A stretch of DNA of 6,392 nt from Maritimibacter sp. Its GTDB lineage: Bacteria; Pseudomonadota; Alphaproteobacteria; Rhodobacterales; Rhodobacteraceae. The notes under the pieces are model-generated. The model ran no database searches and was not told the DNA's origin. It worked only from the letters and a program-made list of their open reading frames with translations. A program made the position numbers and the translations under genes. The first letter of the stretch is position 1. Each line of letters opens with the position of its first letter. Below, one piece after another: positions 1-4,391 of the stretch. The stretch spans positions 1 to 6,392 of the forward strand of contig JAGRMP010000458.1 in the NCBI GenBank assembly GCA_020441225.1, written 5' to 3'.

Positions 1-464
1 CAGTTGGTGGTGCAGGACGCGTTCGAGACCACGAGGTCTTCGGCGGTCAACGTGTCATGGTTGACGCCATAGACGATGGTCTTGTCGGCGCCTGCCGAAG
101 GGGCCGAAACGAGCACCCGCGAGGAGCCGTTCTCGAGGTGGATGGCCGCCTTGTCGCGGGCGGTGAAGATGCCGGTGCATTCGGCGACGATGTCGACATC
201 GGCCCAGGGCAAATCGTCGGGGTTGCGGATCGCGGTCACTTCGATCGGGCCGGAGCCGGCATCGATCGTGTTGCCCTTGACCTTCACTTCGTTCGGGAAC
301 TTGCCGTGCACGCTGTCCCACTGGAGCAGGTGGGCGTTGGTCTCGACCGGGCCGAGGTCGTTGATGGCGACCACTTCGACATCCTTGCGGCCCGATTCCT
401 CGAGCGCCCGCAGGACGTTGCGCCCAATCCGTCCGAAACCGTTGATTGCGACCTTGACCGTCAT
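1..464 (-). CDS. gap: Glyceraldehyde-3-phosphate dehydrogenase, type I (N-terminal 154 residues; runs off the left edge)
   Basis: Cytoplasmic glycolytic/gluconeogenic enzyme that oxidises and phosphorylates glyceraldehyde 3-phosphate with NAD(P)+. The visible part is the N-terminal Rossmann domain. It starts VKVAINGFGRIGR, with the Gly-x-Gly-x-x-Gly loop at residues 9-14. Asp36 in VVAINDLG matches the Asp that usually reads the adenosine ribose in NAD-preferring enzymes, so NAD use is inferred. DSVHGKF lies at 50-56. SNASCTTN lies at 147-154 with catalytic Cys151, and the window ends just after it, so the catalytic domain is outside. The ATG at 464 is preferred because AAGGA lies 8 nt upstream. 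An in-frame ATG at 473 has that same AAGG almost touching it and would add only three residues. A good promoter sits about 60-90 bp upstream, so gap probably has its own transcript. The family assignment is secure; which gap paralogue this is cannot be told from this part. Confidence 0.97.
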   Translation of the reverse strand, partial: MTVKVAINGFGRIGRNVLRALEESGRKDVEVVAINDLGPVETNAHLLQWDSVHGKFPNEVKVKGNTIDAGSGPIEVTAIRNPDDLPWADVDIVAECTGIFTARDKAAIHLENGSSRVLVSAPSAGADKTIVYGVNHDTLTAEDLVVSNASCTTN

Positions 465-521
465 GTTCTGCATCCTTGTGTAGCTAATGGCCCGGGAAAT
501 ACCGAACCGGATTTCGCGCCG

Positions 522-551
522 CCATAATTGCGAGCGACGCCCGATAGTCAA
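522..551 (-). promoter_or_regulatory. Probable sigma-70-type promoter of gap
   Basis: On the minus strand TTGACT (551-546) is followed after 17 nt by ATTATG (528-523). Shifting the -10 by one base gives AATTAT or TTATGG. The -35 matches the consensus at five of six positions, and the -10 is AT-rich within otherwise GC-rich DNA. The start point would be near 515, giving a leader of about 50 nt that carries the AAGGA ribosome-binding site of gap. Confidence 0.5.
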
Positions 552-553
552 GC

Positions 554-594
554 CAAAGACCCTGCATGACCGATATGCGCCCGGACAGGGGTCT
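554..594 (-). terminator. Possible hairpin terminator of the small membrane-protein gene, just upstream of the gap promoter
   Basis: Bases 557-564 (AGACCCTG) pair with 586-594 (CAGGGGTCT) with one bulged G, around a 21-nt loop. On the minus strand the stem is followed by only TTT before the gap -35 box, so the U-tract is weak. Its place, 13 bp past the stop of the small membrane-protein gene and before a fresh promoter, fits a transcript boundary. Confidence 0.35.
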
Positions 595-607
595 GAGGCC
601 GGAGATT

Positions 608-751
608 TCACCGCCAGAAGGCGATCCATTCGATGAACTCGAGCCCCTTTCGCCCGAGGAAGACCGGCAGCGTTCCACCGAAGGCAAGCGCGTCGACAGC
701 AAAGGCGCCGACAACGACAAGTGCGAGCCCGATGGCGATCCGGTTGGTCAT
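608..751 (-). CDS. Small one-helix membrane protein (47 aa) upstream of gap
   Basis: A 47-residue protein of unknown function. It starts MTNRIAIG, has one hydrophobic segment at about residues 5-24 broken only by Asp20, then a Gly/Pro turn (25-29). It ends in a basic/aromatic segment with Arg34, Lys35, Glu38, Glu41 and a terminal WIAFWR. This looks like a single-pass inner-membrane protein whose amphipathic C-terminus lies on the membrane. From memory, short proteins of this plan ending in IEW-x-AFWR sit beside gap in Rhodobacterales; I could not verify that here. The ATG at 751 has an AAGGG about 4 nt upstream. The frame is open much further upstream, but that extension is only the antisense shadow of the transporter gene. 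It lies between two leftward genes: the efflux transporter ends 101 bp upstream and gap starts 143 bp downstream. Real gene likely; function unknown. Confidence 0.75.
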   Translation of the reverse strand: MTNRIAIGLALVVVGAFAVDALAFGGTLPVFLGRKGLEFIEWIAFWR

Positions 752-787
752 GCGCCCTTGTCCCGCAGAGGTCGGCGGGGGGCAAGG

Positions 788-821
788 AAAATCCGCCCGC
801 CCCCCCGCGCAGGGCCGGCGG
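788..821 (-). terminator. Candidate intrinsic terminator of the Bcr/CflA-type transporter
   Basis: On the minus strand CCGCCGGCCC (821-812) pairs with GGGCGGGCGG (802-793) over ten positions with one G-G mismatch, around a 9-nt loop. The stem is followed at once by ATTTT (792-788), the only T-run nearby. It lies 32 bp beyond the transporter's stop. A second compact hairpin lies between the stop and this one. If efficient, it would leave the next gene needing its own promoter or read-through. Confidence 0.5.
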
Positions 822-824
822 TCC

Positions 825-841
825 TGTCCCGGCGCGGGACA
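825..841 (-). other. Perfect 7-bp hairpin directly after the transporter stop codon
   Basis: TGTCCCG (825-831) and CGGGACA (835-841) form a perfect 7-bp stem with a 3-nt loop, 11 bp past the transporter's TGA. It has no T-run after it on either strand, so it is not a classic terminator alone. A role in blocking 3' exonuclease decay or in assisting the terminator at 788-821 is inference. Confidence 0.35.
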
Positions 842-852
842 CGGTGCCGGTG

Positions 853-2082
853 TCAGTCGCGCACCCGGTCGCGGTCGCGGTGGACCAGCCAGAAGGCGGC
901 GGCAGAACACAGCGCAACACCGAGCAGCAGCGCGCGCGGGGTGCCGTCGAAGGCGAGCCCGACCGGCACCGAGATCGCGACGGCGAGGGCCGTGGAAAGC
1001 GCGCCCACCACCGCCGAGGCGGTGCCCGCGATATGGCCGAGCGGTTCCATTGCCAGCGCGGTGATATTGCCGAAGGTCATCCCGTTCATGAAGAACAGCG
1101 TCACCGACCAGACGATGAACAGCGCGAGTTGGGTGTCCACCGGCAGCGCGTCGATCAGCCCCCAGTGCCAGGCCGACCACAGGGCGGTGGCGATCACCGC
1201 CTGGGTGCCGAAGGCGAGCCGGGCGAGCGGGCGCATCCCGAACCGCATCACCACCCGCGCGTTGATGAAGCCGGAGATGCCGGACAGGAGCGCGATGGCG
1301 GCGAAATAGACCGGGAAGCGCGCGCCCGCGCCGAGCGTGTCGGCGAACACCTGTTGCGCCGAGTTGATGTAGGCCATGAGCTGGCCGAAGGCGAGCGAGG
1401 CGACGATCAGGTACCGCAGCGCGACCGGTGTGCGCAGCACCTCCCAGGCGGCGGCAAAGACCGGGCCGAGGCGAAAGACCCGGCGGCGCTCGGGGGCAAG
1501 GGTCTCGGGCTGACGCAGGAGAAACCAGCTCAACACCATCGCCCCGAGGCCGAAATAGACCGTGAACAGACCCCGCCAGCCGCTGGTCAGATGGACGATC
1601 CACTGGCCGATCAACGGCGCGAGGGCCGGAATGACCACGAAGAAGGTGAAGACCTGCGAACCGATCCGCGCCTGTTCACGGCCGGAATAGAGATCGCGCA
1701 TCAGCGCCTGGCTGACGATCCGGCTCGACGCCGCGCCCAGCCCCTGGACGAAGCGGAACACGAGGAGCGCGTCGAGGCTGGTCGCCATCCGCGCCGCCAA
1801 TGCCCCGGCGATGAACAGCCCGATCCCCAGCGTCAGCGCCGGACGGCGGCCGAAACTGTCGGAGAAGGGGCCGATGAAGATCTGACCGATCCCGGTCCCG
1901 AAGACGAAGGCCGAGATCGCGAGCTGGGCGCGCGAGGGCACGCCGGGGCTGAACTCGGCCGCCAGGTCGGGGAGGGCGGGCATGATCGAATCGATACTGA
2001 AGGCCATCAGCGACATCAGCGCGGCAAGCAGCATCACCAGTTCTACTTTGGGAAGCGGGCGAGTCGGGGCATTGGGTGACAT
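853..2082 (-). CDS. Bcr/CflA-family multidrug efflux MFS transporter
   Basis: A 409-residue inner-membrane antiporter, the usual length for the Bcr/CflA (DHA1, 12-TM) family, which exports drugs such as bicyclomycin or chloramphenicol; the substrate here cannot be told. The first helix leads into SIDSIMPALPDLAAEF (29-44), whose Asp31 and Pro-rich loop are the family's TM1 signature. Motif A is GPFSDSFGRRPAL (71-83), with Asp75 and Arg79-Arg80 in the loop between TM2 and TM3. RFVQGLGAA (110-118) is the TM4 motif. Long hydrophobic segments follow to a short basic tail ending DRDRVRD. The ATG at 2082 is chosen; a TTG codon immediately before it is also possible, since AAAGGA lies 9 nt before the ATG and 6 nt before the TTG. 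It lies 360 bp downstream of the dsbA-like gene on the same strand, too far to assume co-transcription, and is followed by two hairpins. Confidence 0.93.
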   Translation of the reverse strand: MSPNAPTRPLPKVELVMLLAALMSLMAFSIDSIMPALPDLAAEFSPGVPSRAQLAISAFVFGTGIGQIFIGPFSDSFGRRPALTLGIGLFIAGALAARMATSLDALLVFRFVQGLGAASSRIVSQALMRDLYSGREQARIGSQVFTFFVVIPALAPLIGQWIVHLTSGWRGLFTVYFGLGAMVLSWFLLRQPETLAPERRRVFRLGPVFAAAWEVLRTPVALRYLIVASLAFGQLMAYINSAQQVFADTLGAGARFPVYFAAIALLSGISGFINARVVMRFGMRPLARLAFGTQAVIATALWSAWHWGLIDALPVDTQLALFIVWSVTLFFMNGMTFGNITALAMEPLGHIAGTASAVVGALSTALAVAISVPVGLAFDGTPRALLLGVALCSAAAFWLVHRDRDRVRD

Positions 2083-2442
2083 CAAACAGGATCCTTTCGC
2101 GCCGTGTCATGCCGGTTTTCCGTGGGAGTTTCCAGCGCGTCGCGCCCGCCGATGCGGCGCCCGCAGCGCCAAGCGCCCGATCCCGGCGCTCGGGCCTCCG
2201 CTCGGGCCTGCACTCGGGCCCGCACTGGGGCCGGCGCACAGGTCGCCGGGCAGATCGCCGGGCAGGTCGCCATTCGGGCGGATGTCGGGAAAGGGCCGAC
2301 GGCGCGGTCGGGCCCGCCGGGTGTCGGCACCGGCTCAAACCGGCCGCATCCGCGCCGCGGAACTGGCCGTGCCGGCGCCGGGCCGGGGCGCGCGCCGGAC
2401 CCGCGGGTCGGCTTTCGGCAGACCGGGCAGCCCGCAAGCCTG
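2083..2442. other. 360-bp GC-rich intergenic region without a convincing gene
   Basis: Open frames exist on both strands, but they are Arg/Pro/Gly-rich, run into neighbouring genes out of frame, and resemble no protein I know, as expected of random GC-rich DNA. It holds imperfect 12-bp tandem repeats (2188-2276) and the AAAGGA ribosome-binding site of the efflux gene (about 2092-2097). A 5-bp inverted repeat, GCCTG/CAGGC, spans the dsbA-like stop (2439-2452). I found no clear promoter for the efflux gene here, though one should lie here if it is transcribed separately. Confidence 0.6.
2188..2276. repeat. Imperfect 12-bp tandem repeats (two families)
   Basis: Four adjacent units, GCTCGGGCCTCC, GCTCGGGCCTGC, ACTCGGGCCCGC and ACTGGGGCCGGC, occupy 2188-2235. 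After 5 bp a second set follows: GGTCGCCGGGCA (2241-2252), GATCGCCGGGCA (2253-2264) and a partial GGTCGCC (2265-2271). A period divisible by three could mean a decayed coding repeat, but no frame gives a sensible protein. Confidence 0.6.
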
Positions 2443-3123
2443 TCAGCAGGCCGGGCCCTCTTCGGGATCGGCGTCCCACAGGTCCTGCACCGGCTTCGCC
2501 GCCGAAAGCTCGTCGATGACACTGAGCCACAAGGCGACCGGCTGGGCGCCCGGAACCACGTGGCGCCCGGCGATCAGGAAAGTGGGCACGGCACGGATGC
2601 CCCTCTCGCGGGCATCGGCGTCGCGGGCGCGGATGTCGTCGGCATCGGCGTCGGAGGCCAGCAGGCGTGCGACCACCGCCCCGTCCATGCCGCAGGCGGC
2701 GGCGATCTGCGACAGCACGACCGAATCGCCGATGTCGCGTCCCTCGACGAAATACGCCTTGAACAGGGCCGAAACGACGGCGGTCTGACGCCCTTCGATC
2801 CCGGCCCAGTGAATGAGCCGGTGAGCGTCGACCGTCGACGGCGTGCGCTTGATCGCGTCGAGTTTCATGGTCAGGCCGGATTTCTCGGCCTCGTCCGCGA
2901 CCGGAAGATAGGCTGCCACCGCACCGTCCCGGCCGCCGAACTTGGCCTCGAGATAGGCGCGCCGGTCCATGCCGCCGGGCGGCATCTCGGGGTTCAGCAT
3001 GAACGGGTGCCACTCGATCCGGAATGGATGATCGGGGCGCGCCTCAAGCGCCCGCCCCAGCCTGGACTTGCCGATGTAACACCAGGGGCAGATCGGATCG
3101 GAAAAGATGTGCAGCGCAATCAT
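2443..3123 (-). CDS. DsbA-family (FrnE-like) thiol-disulfide oxidoreductase
   Basis: A 226-residue protein of the DsbA/FrnE subfamily of the thioredoxin fold, catalysing thiol-disulfide exchange; it has no signal peptide, so it should act in the cytoplasm. The first strand leads into SDPICPWCYIGKSRL (8-22) with redox pair Cys12-Cys15. HPFMLNPEMP (39-48), the helical-insert segment STVDAHRLIHWAG (96-108), and AVPTFLIAG (178-186), whose Pro180 is the conserved cis-proline next to the active site, are typical of FrnE-like proteins. It carries an extra Cys144, and its last residue is Cys226. The ATG at 3123 fits the family's usual N-terminus. Upstream in-frame codons run through the divergent regulator and are a shadow. 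The nearest Shine-Dalgarno-like stretch, AGAGG, is about 12 nt away, somewhat far. It is divergent from the XRE regulator over 76 bp, so control by that regulator is plausible but unproven. The natural substrate is unknown. Confidence 0.92.
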   Translation of the reverse strand: MIALHIFSDPICPWCYIGKSRLGRALEARPDHPFRIEWHPFMLNPEMPPGGMDRRAYLEAKFGGRDGAVAAYLPVADEAEKSGLTMKLDAIKRTPSTVDAHRLIHWAGIEGRQTAVVSALFKAYFVEGRDIGDSVVLSQIAAACGMDGAVVARLLASDADADDIRARDADARERGIRAVPTFLIAGRHVVPGAQPVALWLSVIDELSAAKPVQDLWDADPEEGPAC

Positions 3124-3164
3124 GACGCAGGGTAACCTCTTTCGGCGATTTGCGGAAGTGGGCG

Positions 3165-3193
3165 TTGGCCTACCTTGCGGCGCGGCGTATATG
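3165..3193 (+). promoter_or_regulatory. Predicted promoter of the XRE-cupin gene, giving a leaderless mRNA
   Basis: TTGGCC (3165-3170) is followed, after exactly 17 nt, by TATATG (3188-3193). The usual 6-8 nt from the -10 places the start of transcription at about 3200, which is the A of the chosen ATG. No Shine-Dalgarno sequence lies before that ATG, which agrees with a leaderless transcript. Confidence 0.5.
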
Positions 3194-3194
3194 A

Positions 3195-3206
3195 CGGTCA
3201 TGACCG
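3195..3206. promoter_or_regulatory. Perfect 12-bp palindrome over the XRE start codon: candidate operator
   Basis: CGGTCATGACCG is its own reverse complement and is centred on the ATG at 3200, immediately after the predicted -10 box. A dimeric XRE regulator bound here would block its own transcription start. The core TCATGA recurs at 3120-3125 over the start of the divergent dsbA-like gene. That both cores contain start codons makes chance recurrence more likely. Confidence 0.4.
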
Positions 3207-3829
3207 ATGTACCCCCTGCCGAACCGAGCCTGATCCAGCTCGCCCGCGAAAGCGGCCATGCCGCCCCGGACCCGCAGCCGCTCGATCTCGGCGCACGGGT
3301 CCGTTCCCTGCGCAAGGCCCGCGGGCTGACGCTCGAACAGGCGGCGAGCCAGGCGGGGCTGGCGCGCTCGACGCTGTCGAAGATCGAGAACGGCCAGATG
3401 AGCCCGACCTTCGAAGCGCTGAAAAAACTCGCGACCGGGCTGGAGATCTCGGTGCCGCAGCTGTTCACGCCGGCCAAGGACGCCCGGGTTTCGGGCCGGA
3501 TGGCGGTGACGCGCGACGGCGAGGGCGAGGCGCACCCGACGGCGACCTATGAACATGAATTGCTCGCGGGCAAGCTCATCAAGAAGGCGATGCTGCCCTA
3601 CCGGGCACGGGTGCGGGCGCGGTCGTTCGAGGAATTCGACGGCTGGGTGCGGCACGACGGCGAGGAGTTTCTCTACGTGCTCACCGGGGCGATCCGGCTG
3701 CTCACCGAATTCTACGAACCGATCGAAATGCGCCGGGGCGACAGCGCCTATTACGACGCCTCGATGGGGCATAACGTGATTTCCATCAGCCAGGAAGACG
3801 CAACCATCCTCTGGGTGACCTCGCTCTGA
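3200..3829 (+). CDS. XRE-family transcriptional regulator with C-terminal cupin domain
   Basis: A 209-residue DNA-binding regulator of the HTH_3-plus-cupin_2 type, in which the cupin barrel is thought to bind a small effector. The HTH spans about residues 33-89: RVRSLRKARGLTLEQAA, then AGLARSTLSKIENGQMSP (52-69) with the recognition helix and the diagnostic SKIENG. The C-terminal cupin (about 120-209) has HDGEEFLYVLTGAI (152-165) and RRGDSAYYDASMGHNV (178-193), with His152, Glu156 and His191 as possible ligand or metal contacts. The ATG at 3200 is preferred. ATGs at 3107 and 3191 are in frame, but 3107 lies inside the divergent gene, and 3191 lies within the predicted -10 box. It may repress itself through the palindrome at its start and control the divergent dsbA-like gene or nearby exporters; both are inferences. 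Family members regulate polyamine, amino-acid or sulfur metabolism genes; the ligand here is unknown. Confidence 0.92.
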   Translation: MTDVPPAEPSLIQLARESGHAAPDPQPLDLGARVRSLRKARGLTLEQAASQAGLARSTLSKIENGQMSPTFEALKKLATGLEISVPQLFTPAKDARVSGRMAVTRDGEGEAHPTATYEHELLAGKLIKKAMLPYRARVRARSFEEFDGWVRHDGEEFLYVLTGAIRLLTEFYEPIEMRRGDSAYYDASMGHNVISISQEDATILWVTSL

Positions 3830-4153
3830 ACGGCGCCGTGGGCGCGGCCCGGGCAGCGACGACCGGGGCGGCTGCCGGGACTACGGCTGCCATGGGGACA
3901 GCGCGCGGGCTGCGGGCATGCCGGGGCTCGGCCCGGTCACCCCGGGGGGGCAAAGGGGTCCGGGGGCGGCCAAGGATGGGGCGGAGATACCGGATCCGAA
4001 CGCCGGGCTTGCCGCGGACCGCAAACGGCGGTTGAGCGTCGCCCCCGGACCGGCAGAGGTCTCTCAGGACCAAGGACGGGCGCGACGCTTCCCTTCAGAA
4101 CCCGTCTTCGTCATTATCGAGATCGCCCGCGCCCGGAGCGGCGATCAACGGTG
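3830..4153. other. GC-rich region downstream of the XRE gene, no supported gene
   Basis: Several open frames cross this stretch, but all are Ala/Arg/Gly/Pro-rich with no recognisable domain. It contains GC-rich inverted repeats such as CCGGGG/CCCCGG (3921-3926 with 3940-3945). A longer inverted repeat, AGCGTCG (4035-4041) with CGACGCT (4083-4089), extends through CCC/GGG past a 2-nt bulge. None is followed by a T-run, so the end of the XRE transcript is not clear. The part from 4095 upward may be the frameshifted end of the leftward small gene described next. Confidence 0.5.
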
Positions 4154-4339
4154 TCATCCGTCGGACCCCCGACCCCCTTGCCGCAGATGGCGCGCCCCGT
4201 CCTGCCGGTTCCGCCGCGCTTCGTGCTCCTGCGCGAGGATCCCCATGATCCAGTCGTCCTCCCAGGCGCCGTCGATGAAGGCCGCCTCGCGCCCCGCACC
4301 GCATTGCGCGCCCCGGTTCGCGCACCGCATTTCGCCCAT
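4154..4339 (-). CDS. Possible small protein (61 aa), divergent from the YcaD-like transporter, perhaps frameshifted
   Basis: I do not recognise a function. The product begins MGEMRCANRGAQCGAG with Cys6 and Cys13. It has the non-random acidic/aromatic stretch AAFIDGAWEDDWIMGILAQEHEARR, broken here as residues 19-33 and 34-43, and a basic end. About 87% of its codons end in G or C, like the real genes here and unlike random frames. There is no clear ribosome-binding site; ATG at 4339 or 4330 could start it. Bases 4166-4170 and 4173-4177 are two runs of five C (G on the coding strand). A -1 shift there would bypass the TGA at 4154 and read into an acidic tail ending DLDNDEDGF with a stop at 4095. 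A homopolymer sequencing error, a mutation or slippage could explain this. It may also be only the shadow of nothing, since the opposite strand is non-coding. Confidence 0.45.
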   Translation of the reverse strand: MGEMRCANRGAQCGAGREAAFIDGAWEDDWIMGILAQEHEARRNRQDGARHLRQGGRGSDG

Positions 4340-4391
4340 GGGCGGTCGGTTTCAGGGTGCGCCGGCGATTTTTGACTGCTATGGGGCGTCC

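Noticed and set aside
57..527. Rightward frames opposite gap
   Set aside because: The minus strand encodes textbook GAPDH through the catalytic Cys; the opposite frames are shadows.
721..2079. Long rightward open frame of about 450 codons antisense to the Bcr/CflA transporter
   Set aside because: It is rich in Arg, Glu, Gly and His with no fold or motif, the usual antisense shadow of a high-GC gene; the opposite strand has clear MFS motifs.
2188..2276. CRISPR-like array
   Set aside because: The units are 12 bp, directly adjacent and imperfect, with no spacers and no cas genes nearby.
2439..2452. GCCTG/CAGGC hairpin at the stop of the dsbA-like gene as a terminator
   Set aside because: Only 5 bp, overlaps the stop codon and lacks a T-run.
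2104..3135. Rightward open frame of about 340 codons over the dsbA-like gene
   Set aside because: Antisense shadow without recognisable domains; the minus strand encodes a complete CPWC thioredoxin-fold protein.
3838..4035. 65-codon rightward frame after the XRE gene
   Set aside because: Ala/Gly/Arg-rich composition, no ribosome-binding site and no recognisable motif.
3918..4391. In-frame upstream extension of the YcaD-like transporter (about 158 extra residues)
   Set aside because: The added sequence is Arg/Pro/Ser-rich with no domain and is not how MFS transporters begin; MIDAFKNSW just before the first helix is the natural start.
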